Assembly: GCF_014384885.1 (NCBI RefSeq)
Contig: NZ_JACRST010000021.1
Location: 1 to 36,280, forward strand
DNA: 36,280 bases
Direction: 5' to 3'
Source of the DNA: Ligaoa zhengdingensis
Lineage (GTDB): Bacteria; Bacillota; Clostridia; Oscillospirales; Ruminococcaceae
Of this stretch, positions 1 through 8,838 are shown piece after piece (positions within the stretch are counted from its first letter, which is position 1; each line of letters begins with the position of its first letter). A model generated the notes under the pieces. The model was not told the DNA's origin. It saw nothing but the letters and a program-made list of their open reading frames with translations, and made no database searches. The translations under genes and the position numbers were made by a program.

Positions 1-2
1 GG

Positions 3-305
3 CTGGAGGTGCTGTTCGGCGCGGCGTTATCCCTGTTGGGCCTCGCCTACCGCACCCTGTCCAGCCGGTTCAAACAGTACATGAAGGAGCAGGACGCGGT
101 GAAGCTGGGGATTCAGGCCTTGCTGCGCGACCGCATCATCCAGACCTACAACCACTATTCCGCAAAGGGCTATTGCCCCATTTACGGCATGGAAAACGCC
201 GAGGCGATGTACACGCAGTACCACGCGCTCGGCGGAAACGGGACGATCACAAAATTGTTGGAAGTTCTGCGGGAGCTTCCGACCGAGCCTAAGGAGGAAG
301 AATAA
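3..305 (+). CDS. Phage small membrane-anchored protein in the lysis region (5' end may be cut)
   Basis: The reading frame is open from the left edge of the window; the first in-frame start visible is a GTG at base 9, so the true start may lie outside. From the GTG the product is 98 aa. A hydrophobic N-terminal segment (FGAALSLLGLAY) is followed by a soluble, charged part with CPIYGMENAEAMYTQYHALG. I recall this type of sequence from holin-endolysin neighbourhoods of Clostridia phages, where it is a conserved protein of unknown function; I assign none. The next gene (holin) begins 1 base after its stop, and its Shine-Dalgarno sequence AAGGAGG lies inside the end of this gene, so the two are probably translated together. 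Confidence 0.7.
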   Translation: MEVLFGAALSLLGLAYRTLSSRFKQYMKEQDAVKLGIQALLRDRIIQTYNHYSAKGYCPIYGMENAEAMYTQYHALGGNGTITKLLEVLRELPTEPKEEE

Positions 306-306
306 T

Positions 307-600
307 ATGGAGCAGATCATGAATTACATAAAGCCCGAACTGCTGATTCTGGCGCCGGTGTTGTACCTGCTGGGCGCGGGGCTAAAAAAGGCCCAGGCAT
401 TTGCGGACAAGTATATTCCGCTGGCGTTGGGCGCTGCCGGCGTGCTGCTGGCCGTCGTCTGGGTGCTGGCGACCACGGACATGACAGGTTACAAAGATGC
501 GTTACAGGCCGTTTTTGTGGCGCTGACGCAGGGGATTCTCGCGGCGGGGTGCAGCGTATATGCAAACCAGCTTGTGAAGCAGTCGGGGAAGGACGAGTGA
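307..600 (+). CDS. Phage holin (Hol44-like, holin superfamily V)
   Basis: A 97-residue protein with three hydrophobic segments: about residues 11-25 (LLILAPVLYLLGAGLK), 36-56 (a Gly/Ala/Val/Leu stretch ending in WVLATT) and 65-88. The charged C-terminus ends KQSGKDE. The opening NYIKPELLILAPVLYLLG matches my memory of the phage holin family Hol44. A holin oligomerises in the cytoplasmic membrane and releases or activates the endolysin at the end of the lytic cycle. The gene has a strong AAGGAGG site 9 bases before its ATG, and the endolysin gene starts 4 bases after its stop, the usual holin-lysin pairing. Confidence 0.85.
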   Translation: MEQIMNYIKPELLILAPVLYLLGAGLKKAQAFADKYIPLALGAAGVLLAVVWVLATTDMTGYKDALQAVFVALTQGILAAGCSVYANQLVKQSGKDE

Positions 601-604
601 GGCC

Positions 605-1213
605 ATGGAGATCAGGGAACAGCTCATCCGTATAAACCCCTACAGCCGGCCGGGGACGAAGATCAGGCCCACGAAGGTGATCGTGCACTATGTGGGCAAC
701 CCTGGCAGCACGGCGCAGAACAACCGGGACTACTTCGACAACCTTGCCACAACCCATGCGACCTACGTTTCGGCGCACTATGTGGTGGGGCTTCAGGGGG
801 AGGTCATCCGGTGCATCCCGGAGGAGGAAATCTCCTACGGTGCGAGCCAAGGGAACAAATACGGCATCAACATCGAGGTGTGCCACCCGGACAAGACTGG
901 GAAGTTCAGCGCCGTGACGGAGGAGGCATTGGCGGAACTGGCAGCGGACATCTGCAAGCGGAGAGGGTTTGACCCGGGCAAAGATGTGATTCGGCACTAC
1001 GATGTGACGGGGAAGAAATGCCCGCTGTGGTATGTGGAGCACCCGGAGGCGTGGCTTACCTTCCGCGAGAGGGTCAGGGCGCTGGTGAACCCGCCCCAGC
1101 CCGACAAGCTCTACCGGGTGCAGGTGGGGGCGTATCGAGATCGCAAGAATGCGGAAAAACAAGTGCAAGAACTAAAAAGCAAGGGATATAACCCGATCGT
1201 GAAGGAGGAATGA
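605..1213 (+). CDS. N-acetylmuramoyl-L-alanine amidase endolysin with C-terminal SPOR domain
   Basis: A 202-residue phage lysin. Residues about 1-160 match the Amidase_2/PGRP fold, a zinc enzyme that cuts the bond between N-acetylmuramic acid and the stem peptide. Visible family features are IVHYVGNPGS (first zinc His), SAHYVVGLQGEVIRCIPE, GINIEVCHPD, and DVIRHYDVTGKKCP (second His and the zinc Cys region). After a proline linker (NPPQPDK), residues about 168-202 (LYRVQVGAYRDRKNAEK and onward) form a short SPOR domain, which binds denuded glycan strands. There is no signal peptide, so export depends on the holin upstream. The start is the ATG just after the holin stop, with a modest GTGAGG ribosome site. 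Confidence 0.92.
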   Translation: MEIREQLIRINPYSRPGTKIRPTKVIVHYVGNPGSTAQNNRDYFDNLATTHATYVSAHYVVGLQGEVIRCIPEEEISYGASQGNKYGINIEVCHPDKTGKFSAVTEEALAELAADICKRRGFDPGKDVIRHYDVTGKKCPLWYVEHPEAWLTFRERVRALVNPPQPDKLYRVQVGAYRDRKNAEKQVQELKSKGYNPIVKEE

Positions 1214-1215
1214 CA

Positions 1216-2241
1216 ATGGCTTATTATACTCCAGGTCAATCATATAAAAGTGATGATGTTAACCGCCGGTATGGATACCAATCGGGATACGAGGGGCAAT
1301 CGGCACAGCTTGGCCCGCGCAATAACAACAAAACCAGCGGGAGTACAAGCAGCTCCAGCGCACCGAAGGCCCCCAGCACGCCGAAAGCGCCCAGCACATC
1401 CGGTGCGGGAAGCTCCAGCACATCGAGCAGCGGGGGTAGCACGGATTCCTACTATGACGAGGCCAGACGCTTGGCGAAGGAGCAGGAAAGGGCCGCAAGG
1501 AAGGCCAGGGAGGCACAGATTGAGGCGGCGGTCGACCGGTTGGAAAGCCAAAGGCCGGTTTTGGAGGAGCAGCGGGCGCAGGCGGCGCAGGAGGCTTACA
1601 TACGTCAGCAGCAGGCGCTTATGAATCTGCCCCAACAGATGAGCGCGGCCGGTATTGCAAACAGCGGATTGGCGGAAAGCTCCCTTGTCGGGCTGGACAC
1701 CAGTTACGGCAACCAGGTGAACGAGATTACAAGGGCGTATCAGAACGCTTTGAATGATCTCAACACCAATATCGCGCAGGTGAGGGCCAACGGCGACACC
1801 TCCCTTGCCGACCTTGAAGCCGATTACCTCAAGCAGGTGCAGAATATCAGCTTGCAGCAGGCTCAGGCCGCGGAGAATGAGCGGCTTTTGCAGCAGGAAT
1901 ATGCCGCCAAGCTGGCGGCCGCTGGGGCGAGCTACAAGCCGAAGCTATCACTGGCACAGGCGCAGTCTCTACTGGACGGCGGAGTGGACAGCGATGAGGC
2001 CAGGCAGGCTTACCAGTATTACACGGGCGTGGCTTATTCTCCGAAGTTGTCAAGCGAAGCGCAAAAGTTCTATGACGCAATGGAAAACAGGCTGCAAACA
2101 AACCCGGCGAATGCATATTTTGCGCAGGATCAAATATTGAATGAAGTGGCTTATGCCATTCAAAGCCAAGTGGACGCTGGAAGAATTACGGAACAAGACG
2201 CGAGACTTCTTGCTCAGAAGTACGGAATTGACATCATGTGA
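1216..2241 (+). CDS. Phage Ala/Gln-rich coiled-coil protein, probable virion component
   Basis: About 341 aa. An ATG at 1210 overlaps the lysin stop but is only 1 base from the AGGAGG site; the ATG at 1216 has a 7-base spacing and is preferred. Residues about 30-75 are a low-complexity Ser/Pro/Ala/Gly linker. Residues about 80-240 are a long Ala/Gln/Glu-rich helical or coiled-coil region with the segment MNLPQQMSAAGIANSGLAESS, a type of sequence I associate with structural or ejected proteins of Firmicutes phages. The C-terminal 100 residues look globular. It abuts the giant phage gene, whose start overlaps its 3' end region, so both are likely late genes made together. Function is inferred from context only. 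Confidence 0.6.
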   Translation: MAYYTPGQSYKSDDVNRRYGYQSGYEGQSAQLGPRNNNKTSGSTSSSSAPKAPSTPKAPSTSGAGSSSTSSSGGSTDSYYDEARRLAKEQERAARKAREAQIEAAVDRLESQRPVLEEQRAQAAQEAYIRQQQALMNLPQQMSAAGIANSGLAESSLVGLDTSYGNQVNEITRAYQNALNDLNTNIAQVRANGDTSLADLEADYLKQVQNISLQQAQAAENERLLQQEYAAKLAAAGASYKPKLSLAQAQSLLDGGVDSDEARQAYQYYTGVAYSPKLSSEAQKFYDAMENRLQTNPANAYFAQDQILNEVAYAIQSQVDAGRITEQDARLLAQKYGIDIM

Positions 2242-2252
2242 GGTGTTATAAA

Positions 2253-5200
2253 ATGGCCGCAATTTATTTGAACACAAGCCCCACAATCTATTTGGACGAT
2301 GAGACAAAAAACAAGAATTCGGCAAATCGGCCGACAATCTATCTGAGCAAAAATAGGCCGTCGTCCCAACCGCTTGTAAACCCGTTCAATGCAGCAACCC
2401 AAGAGTTCAATAGGAAATATGCGAGCACAAAAACAGCCCCGCCGAAGTCGGCGGGGCTACCCGTGCAGCAGTCGTTGCCTTACGACAGATACGGCTATCA
2501 GAAGCTTAATTCTGTTGAAAATGCGCCGCGCGGCAGCTATCGGAATTACCTGAACTATCAGGAAAAGGCGAACCCTGTCAGGAATCCTCCGCGGGCAATG
2601 ACGGAGAATGACCCGTCGATTGGGGATATGGCGAAAGCAGTCATGGATACAATCACCCCGGCGACGAAAATAGCGCAGCTTGTAACTTATGGTCTTAACC
2701 AACAAGCAAAGATGGGGCAAGAGGCGGAAGCCGCGAAACAGGAGTATTTCCGCAAAGCGCAAGAAGGGCCCTTGGATTTTGACGAGGCAATGGAGCTTGC
2801 TGGAAAGTCATACACAGGGCTTCTCCCAGAGTTGTTGAAGGATAGAGACCCGACCACAAAGGATTGGATTACGCAGCATTTGGAAGATAACCAGAGAAAA
2901 GGGCGAGAATTGCTGATGAACGGGAAAAGCGGCCCTGAGCAATTTTTCACCGACGCTCTTATTTCCTCGGGACAACTGCTTGGAGACGCTGCGGCAGCAT
3001 CTGTTACGGGGCTTCCCGTTTCTGTTTATGCCGGCCTTACAGGTGGAGCGCAGGCCGGACAACAAGCTCTTGATGAAGGATACAGTTCAGATCAAGCCGC
3101 CGCGATGATGTTGGGTTCCGGAGCAATTTCAGCGGGGATAGAATCTATTGGCGGTTTTGGCGGCGATCTTGGGGAAGCTGTGGGTAAAAAGCTCCTCAAT
3201 TCCGGCAAAGTCCCCCAAAAAATTGTCAACTATGTTTCAAAACTATCGGGCAACAAACTGGTGGAACTGCTCGGCGATGCGGCGTCTGAGGGCGGCGAAG
3301 AATTTTTGGAATACGATTTACAACGCCTGTATGAAAATTTGATACTGGACAAAGACACACCGAGGGACATCAAAGAGCAGCTATACAACACTGGAATTGG
3401 CGCGTTTGCGGGCGGGTTGTACGGCGCGGCCCGACAGACTACAGATTTCTTGTCGTCCAAACTGGATAAGGAATCTGGACTGACAGCAGGGGAGGTTCAG
3501 GCGAATAGCGACCCATCAGAAGAAAAGACATTGATCTCTTTGGAAGAATTCAAGGACACTCAGGCTGAGGTTTGGCGAAATGTTGACTACTCCGATCAGC
3601 AAACAAAAGCTCAAATTACCAGCGAAGTTTCAGACGAGATGTTGTCGGCTGGTGAGTATGTGGAATTACAAGATACAGATTTGGAGAAATTTGCTTCTTA
3701 CTTTCCCGATTTGCGAAGTCAAAAAAAGGCGGAGAGAATACCAGTCATTCGGCAGAAAACAGCGGAAGTGAAATCGCTGCTACGCAATTTCCTCGAGCAA
3801 AATTTTAAAGGGAAACCGATTGAACTAAACCTCAATGGAAGGATTTTGGAAGCCAAACTGCACGATGTGGGTATCAAGGAAGTGTTGGAAAAAATAACGC
3901 AGACAAAAGCGGCAACCATTGATAAAACCGGCGAGATTTTCTCCAAGGCAAAATATTTATATAGCACACAGGATAAGGCTGGAAATCCAAACATCTACAG
4001 ATGGAATTATTTTTATGTGCCATTGAAAATAGGCGATGATACTTTTGGCGTAAGAATTGCAGTAAGAGACATGAAAGCTGTAAATGAAAGCCAAGTCTAC
4101 AATTATGGCATAAAGAAAGAAGCAACCTTGCCAGGCGGCCCGTCGGGACAAAACCCAATCGGTACCAATGGTACATCAGTTGCTTCTTTCAATCAAAATT
4201 TATCACAAATGGACAGTGCTGTCAATCCTCAAAGCGATTTTTCACCAGAGGAACTGGCACAAAATAAAATGCTGCGTGTTACTGCGACGACATTTGCCCC
4301 CAATGAGGGCCCTGTCCGTACGTCCGAAACGGATTCGCATTCTCCACGCAACATTGAGAAGTCTCCCACAATGGCCGATGCGCTTTCGCACCCCGAGCCT
4401 TACGTCCAAACGAGCAGTGGGCAAACTTCTTCTGCTCCAACTCTACCACAACCGCGCAACAATGTCAACGCTACGGCGGGCCTACCGGAAGCGCCAAAAC
4501 CCCACTTGCCCACTCCGGAGGAATTGCAGGCAAATCAAGCGAGACTTGCGGCGCAACAGGAAAACGGCTTGCCATATGCACCAAAACCCCACCTACCCAC
4601 AGCCGAAGAGCTTGCAAACCGCACACAGCAAAGTTATACTGTGGATAATGAAATAACGAAAGGCGGGGAAATAGATGGCGGAGCAGGACAACAAGCAGTT
4701 GGAGCCGATGGAGGAAGAGGACGATATGAGGGACGTGATAATTCCGATGCTGACGCCACTGGAGTGGAAGCGGTTCGGAAAAGCCTGGGAGATGGATTTG
4801 ACGCCGTCCGAGAAGGCGGAATTACGCGAGTGGAGACGCCAAAGAAAAGAAGAACATATGAATTCCGGGAACCAAGAGAAGTAGACTATACGCCGCAGCA
4901 GAGGGCGGTGCAGCAACAGGCAGAAAAGGACGGGATGACAGTTCTGTTTTCTGACGGGCCGATTAGGCGCACCGTAGACGGTAGGACAGTCATGTTAGAA
5001 GAGGGTGGCCTCTACCTTGGCAGAGGAAAAATACTTCTTGTCGGCGATGGGGACAGCTACCGCCACGAACTGGGGCACGCGATAGAGGAGTATGCTCCTG
5101 AACAATATTCTCAATACATTGACACGATACAGTCGTGCTTTAATATGTCGTCACCAGATGCAGTTCCGTACCTTCAAACTCAAATAGACAGGCATAAAAA

Positions 5201-8021
5201 ATTTAAGCCGAATTTCAAAGATGAAGATATTTGGCGCGAACTTGCCAACACGATTTTCAACGATCCTTCCGCCGGAGACTGGCCGATGTTGTTTTCGGAT
5301 TGGGATGCTGTGGTAACGGCGGCCGAACAGTTGGAGCAGAACTTTCGGAGCTACCGTACTTCATCCCAGGCAGCAGCTACCGATGTTTCCACCCCAGGAA
5401 GATACGGCCCCAACACGGTAGGCGCTGCGGAAAGCAGAGGGCGGATGAGTACCGAGCAACTGGTGGAGCAGTATGGGGCATTAAGACCGGGCGAGGACCC
5501 CAGGGGCAGAGAAGTAGAGCTCCCCAAAGAAACCCCGGAAGGAAAAACTTCGCGGTTTGTGCAAAATGCGGCGGAAAGCTCGGCGGTGGACGATGAAATG
5601 GTTCGCCAGCTAAAGAAAGAGGTCGAAGCGGGAACTTTTGCCTATGCCCCGATTCGGGATAAGCGCGCGGTTGAAAATGCAAATTATCAGATTGCACAGC
5701 GGGGCGCTGAGAAGGTTGAAAGCGAATTTTTCGCACTGTTGGACAGCGGCCGGCGCGTAACCAAGAATGACCTTGCGCTGGGCGAATGTTTGATTAAAGA
5801 GGCGGCAGAACGCGGCGATGCTGAGGCGGTAATGCGACTGATAGCGGAGGTCGCTGCACTGGGTAGTGAAATGGGCCAAAACGTCCAAGCATTGCGGTTA
5901 TTAAAGCGTCTGACGCCGGAAGGAAACCTGATGTCCTTGCAGCGGGCGGTTAATCGTATGAACAACGATTTAATTGAACAAGGGAAAAAGCCGATAAAAA
6001 TTCCCCCAGAGGCCGTACAGGATATTTTGTCACAGACAACGCCGGACGGAATAGAACAGGCAAAGAAACGCGCGGTGACTAAGATTGCCGAACAGGTGCC
6101 TGTATCGTGGGTCGAGAAGTGGAATGCCTGGCGATACCTGGCTATGCTGGGAAATCCAAGAACACATGTAAGGAATCTAGTCGGCAACGCTATATTTGTG
6201 CCTGCGGTGAAGCTAAAGAACGCGATAGGAGCTGTGATTGAGAGCGCTGCAGGGCTGCCGGATAGAACCAAAACGCTGGGAAGGCCAGACAAGGCGTTGA
6301 GAGACTTTGCAATACAGGATTTTGAAGCTAATAAGGAAATCATAATGGGTGAAAGAAAATTAAATCCTTCCACTGAAATTATGGATAGCCGTAGAATCTT
6401 CAAAAATTCTCTTTTGGAACGGGCACGCACAATAAACGGCGATCTTATGGAGATGGAAGACGCTATCTTTCTGAAAATGCATTATGTCGATGCACTTTCA
6501 AGATACATGAAGGCAAACGGGATAACTCCGGGTGCGTTGAATGGCAACGGAGAGCTTTCAAAGGTGGCGTTAGAGCGTGCGCGGCAGTATGCGACAACTG
6601 AAGCGCAGAAAGCGACTTATCGTGACGCAAGCGCTACGGCAGACGCGATCTATAAATTCAGCCGTACCAACAAGGCGACAGATTTGATAATAGGAGGCAA
6701 TTTGCCATTTAAAAATACGCCGATTAACGTTGTGAAGCGAGGGATAGAGTATAGTCCGATAGGTTTGATTAAGGGATTGACATACGATCTATACCAAGTG
6801 AAGAAGGGCTCAAAAACTGCTAATGAGGCAATAGATAGTATATCTGCTGGGCTTTCAGGGACAGCCTTGGCCGCGCTCGGCGCATTTTTGGCCTCAATGG
6901 GGATTGTTATAGGCGGTGCGGATGAGGATAAGAAAAATGGCCAATTTGACCGAATGCAAGGTCATCAGAATTACGCATTGGAGATCGACGGGAAAAGCTA
7001 TACCTTGGATTGGGCGGCTCCTTCTTCACTCCCGTTTTTCGTGGGTGCGGAAATATGGAATCAGTTTAAGCAAAGCGACGGGAACCTAACTCCGGCGCAA
7101 GTAATTAATGGATTGACCAACTTGTTAGAACCGGTTGTGGAAATGTCAATGCTTCAAGGAGTGGAAAGCAGCATTAAATCGGTCGGATACAGCGATCACC
7201 CGCTGAGCGATTTCCTTTTGAATTCTGTAACCGGGTATACAAGTCAGGCAGTTCCCACATTGTTTGGACAAGTAGCACGCACTATCGATCCCGTAAGACG
7301 CAGTACCTACACAAGTTCTGGAGACAGTTGGCCAAAGCTGCTTTCAGATCCGACGCAAAAAGCAGCGGCGAAAATTCCATTTGCTAGTACAAAACTGCAA
7401 CCCTACGTGGATCAATGGGGCAGAGAGCAGGTCAACGATAATCTGGCAAGCAGAGCGTTTCAGAACTTTTTAAGCCCTGGGTATTACTCGGAAGTTGAGC
7501 AAACAAGGGTTGACGAGGAAGTGGAACGGCTATACGAGACAAACGGAGATTCTGGCGTTTTGCCCGGTTACGCCCCCAAATACTTCTATGTGGACAAAAA
7601 GCGAGTTGACTTATCAGCAGATGAGTATACAGAGCTTGCGAAAGATAAAGGCCAGAGAGCTTACAAATATCTGCTTGATATGATTGACACAAGTGCCTAT
7701 AAAAAACTGGATGATACAGAAAAGGCGAACGCTGTCAAAAGGGTATACGAATTGGCGCTGGCGCAGGCTAAGGAAAAAGTAAGCGATTATGAACTTGAAG
7801 ATGAGTATGAAAAGATAATTTCAGCGCAAAAATATGACATATCTCCAGGAACTTATATTGGAATTATGGTACATGTTGGGAAATTAGAAGCAGATAAGGA
7901 TATTCACGGCGATTCTATATCGGGTTCCAAAAAGAAAAAGGTATACGAATATATCAATTCGCTTTCACTTACTTATAGTCAAAGAATGGCGCTTATGGAG
8001 GCCCTGGGGTATAAAATGTAA
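2253..8021 (+). CDS. Giant multidomain phage polyvalent protein with zincin (HELGH) site
   Basis: About 1,922 aa. A GTG at 2238 is possible, but the ATG at 2253 has GAGGTG 7 bases upstream. In order: an N-terminal region with small hydrophobic stretches (residues about 235-390); about 540-625, a domain with FYVPLKIGDDTFGVRIAVRD that resembles the phage Barnase/EndoU/ColicinE5/RelE-like (PBECR) nuclease group (tentative); a 29-residue direct repeat of the APKPHLPT...EEL linker at 744-758 and 773-787; a Gly/Arg-rich stretch; a predicted metallopeptidase with HELGH at 938-942 (two zinc His and catalytic Glu939); and from about 1290 (WNAWRYLAMLGNPRTH) a large helical region I associate with phage large-polyvalent-protein domains, containing a hydrophobic segment at 1533-1556. 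Such proteins are thought to be packaged and injected with phage DNA. Specific activities here are inferred, not shown. Confidence 0.8.
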   Translation: MAAIYLNTSPTIYLDDETKNKNSANRPTIYLSKNRPSSQPLVNPFNAATQEFNRKYASTKTAPPKSAGLPVQQSLPYDRYGYQKLNSVENAPRGSYRNYLNYQEKANPVRNPPRAMTENDPSIGDMAKAVMDTITPATKIAQLVTYGLNQQAKMGQEAEAAKQEYFRKAQEGPLDFDEAMELAGKSYTGLLPELLKDRDPTTKDWITQHLEDNQRKGRELLMNGKSGPEQFFTDALISSGQLLGDAAAASVTGLPVSVYAGLTGGAQAGQQALDEGYSSDQAAAMMLGSGAISAGIESIGGFGGDLGEAVGKKLLNSGKVPQKIVNYVSKLSGNKLVELLGDAASEGGEEFLEYDLQRLYENLILDKDTPRDIKEQLYNTGIGAFAGGLYGAARQTTDFLSSKLDKESGLTAGEVQANSDPSEEKTLISLEEFKDTQAEVWRNVDYSDQQTKAQITSEVSDEMLSAGEYVELQDTDLEKFASYFPDLRSQKKAERIPVIRQKTAEVKSLLRNFLEQNFKGKPIELNLNGRILEAKLHDVGIKEVLEKITQTKAATIDKTGEIFSKAKYLYSTQDKAGNPNIYRWNYFYVPLKIGDDTFGVRIAVRDMKAVNESQVYNYGIKKEATLPGGPSGQNPIGTNGTSVASFNQNLSQMDSAVNPQSDFSPEELAQNKMLRVTATTFAPNEGPVRTSETDSHSPRNIEKSPTMADALSHPEPYVQTSSGQTSSAPTLPQPRNNVNATAGLPEAPKPHLPTPEELQANQARLAAQQENGLPYAPKPHLPTAEELANRTQQSYTVDNEITKGGEIDGGAGQQAVGADGGRGRYEGRDNSDADATGVEAVRKSLGDGFDAVREGGITRVETPKKRRTYEFREPREVDYTPQQRAVQQQAEKDGMTVLFSDGPIRRTVDGRTVMLEEGGLYLGRGKILLVGDGDSYRHELGHAIEEYAPEQYSQYIDTIQSCFNMSSPDAVPYLQTQIDRHKKFKPNFKDEDIWRELANTIFNDPSAGDWPMLFSDWDAVVTAAEQLEQNFRSYRTSSQAAATDVSTPGRYGPNTVGAAESRGRMSTEQLVEQYGALRPGEDPRGREVELPKETPEGKTSRFVQNAAESSAVDDEMVRQLKKEVEAGTFAYAPIRDKRAVENANYQIAQRGAEKVESEFFALLDSGRRVTKNDLALGECLIKEAAERGDAEAVMRLIAEVAALGSEMGQNVQALRLLKRLTPEGNLMSLQRAVNRMNNDLIEQGKKPIKIPPEAVQDILSQTTPDGIEQAKKRAVTKIAEQVPVSWVEKWNAWRYLAMLGNPRTHVRNLVGNAIFVPAVKLKNAIGAVIESAAGLPDRTKTLGRPDKALRDFAIQDFEANKEIIMGERKLNPSTEIMDSRRIFKNSLLERARTINGDLMEMEDAIFLKMHYVDALSRYMKANGITPGALNGNGELSKVALERARQYATTEAQKATYRDASATADAIYKFSRTNKATDLIIGGNLPFKNTPINVVKRGIEYSPIGLIKGLTYDLYQVKKGSKTANEAIDSISAGLSGTALAALGAFLASMGIVIGGADEDKKNGQFDRMQGHQNYALEIDGKSYTLDWAAPSSLPFFVGAEIWNQFKQSDGNLTPAQVINGLTNLLEPVVEMSMLQGVESSIKSVGYSDHPLSDFLLNSVTGYTSQAVPTLFGQVARTIDPVRRSTYTSSGDSWPKLLSDPTQKAAAKIPFASTKLQPYVDQWGREQVNDNLASRAFQNFLSPGYYSEVEQTRVDEEVERLYETNGDSGVLPGYAPKYFYVDKKRVDLSADEYTELAKDKGQRAYKYLLDMIDTSAYKKLDDTEKANAVKRVYELALAQAKEKVSDYELEDEYEKIISAQKYDISPGTYIGIMVHVGKLEADKDIHGDSISGSKKKKVYEYINSLSLTYSQRMALMEALGYKM
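4675..4884 (+). CDS. Candidate overlapping gene inside the giant phage gene (+1 frame)
   Basis: A 69-codon ORF with ATG at 4675, preceded by GGGGAAATAG, lies entirely within the giant gene in the +1 frame. Its product is a plausible acidic/basic helical protein (MAEQDNKQLEPMEEEDD at the start, LTPSEKAELREWRRQRKEE near the end). Its codons end mostly in G or C like the neighbouring phage lysis genes. In the same stretch the giant frame reads as Gly/Arg-rich sequence with many A-ending codons. This suggests either a dual-coding (overprinted) gene or an originally separate small gene now overlapped by the fused giant frame. No function recognised. Confidence 0.35.
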   Translation: MAEQDNKQLEPMEEEDDMRDVIIPMLTPLEWKRFGKAWEMDLTPSEKAELREWRRQRKEEHMNSGNQEK

Positions 8022-8025
8022 CACA

Positions 8026-8060
8026 GAGTGCCCGGAGATAACGCTTATCTCCGGGTACTC
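8026..8060. terminator. Hairpin after the giant phage gene (bidirectional terminator candidate)
   Basis: A near-perfect 16-bp inverted repeat (GAGTGCCCGGAGATAA and TTATCTCCGGGTACTC, 3-base loop, one non-Watson-Crick pair) begins 4 bases after the giant gene stop. There is no clear T tract on the plus side. Its core CCGGAGATA/TATCTCCGG is shared with the hairpin at 8839-8870, so the two flank the minus-strand cargo gene. Confidence 0.6.
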
Positions 8061-8156
8061 TTCAACATCACTGCAAACGAGCATCATTATTGCTGTCATC
8101 AATGTACACCTTCTGTAATTTACAATTAGATCATAAGTGAACAGAACAGCATCATT

Positions 8157-8741
8157 TCAGTAGGTATCACGAAGTTGGTTTAACAAATCTATTTTTCCTT
8201 TTTTTAACTCTTCAAGAATTTGAGGATGGGATTGTATTATTGTTTGTAAGCATTCTATTGAATTAATCAGCCGCTCTCGCTCCTCGCTCGAAATTTTGCC
8301 TTCGTTATAGGCTGTTACGACGTCGTCAATGGTGAGATCGCCCAAGTCGGATATAGCATTCTCTAATGTTTCTGTAGCTGCTCTAATTGAGGCATCAACC
8401 TGCCGGATTTTGCTCCGCAATTCTTTTCTGGCATCGCTTTCTCTAGCCAGATCAACTGAATCTTCGCCGTTATAAAATTTGAAAGGTGCAATTTTTTCAA
8501 ATTCGGCGATAATTTCAGAGCATACTTGGACATAGGCTTGGTAATCTAATACTGATTTTGTAGTGTCTTTCCGAAATGTTTGATAAAGCTGATAGATTTT
8601 GTTAAACTCATCTTTTGTTAAATTTTTGTTGGCATCTGGCAAATTGATGATGAGCCCAACAATCTGTTTTTTTGAGAGCGGTGCGACCCCGCCATGCGAA
8701 ATTATTTGTACATTGCGAACAGCTTTCAAAGAGTCAAACAT
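8157..8741 (-). CDS. Hypothetical helical protein, likely prophage cargo (moron)
   Basis: About 194 aa from the ATG at 8741 (MFDSLKAVRN). A GTG at 8753 lies inside the ribosome site AAGGAGG and is unlikely to be the start. No family is recognised. The product looks soluble and largely helical: a charged middle with a possible coiled coil (KELRSKIRQVDASIRAATE), followed by EGKISSEERERLINSIECL and a basic C-terminus. It has no signal peptide or membrane segment. It is oriented against the late phage genes, is AT-richer than the lysis genes, and sits between two related hairpins, which fits an independently expressed lysogenic cargo gene. Its ribosome site can pair with an upstream CCTCCT (see 8753-8768). 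Confidence 0.65.
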   Translation of the reverse strand: MFDSLKAVRNVQIISHGGVAPLSKKQIVGLIINLPDANKNLTKDEFNKIYQLYQTFRKDTTKSVLDYQAYVQVCSEIIAEFEKIAPFKFYNGEDSVDLARESDARKELRSKIRQVDASIRAATETLENAISDLGDLTIDDVVTAYNEGKISSEERERLINSIECLQTIIQSHPQILEELKKGKIDLLNQLRDTY

Positions 8742-8752
8742 AAAATATGGCA

Positions 8753-8768
8753 CCTCCTTGTTAGGAGG
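8753..8768 (-). promoter_or_regulatory. SD/anti-SD hairpin before the cargo gene
   Basis: Read on the minus strand, CCTCCT, loop AACA, AGGAGG forms a perfect 6-bp hairpin that hides the only Shine-Dalgarno sequence of the cargo gene, 11 bases before its ATG. If the upstream CCUCCU is transcribed, translation would be restrained. The function is inferred from pairing alone. Confidence 0.45.
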
Positions 8769-8838
8769 ATAGCACCAAATAATTGGGAAAATTGTTAAAG
8801 TTAGGCGAAAAATAAAATTATTTGGTAATTAGCATAAA

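Noticed and set aside
4485..4620. Repeated APKPHLPT segments considered as a DNA repeat or CRISPR-like array
   Set aside because: There are only two copies, in frame within a protein linker, with no regular spacers.
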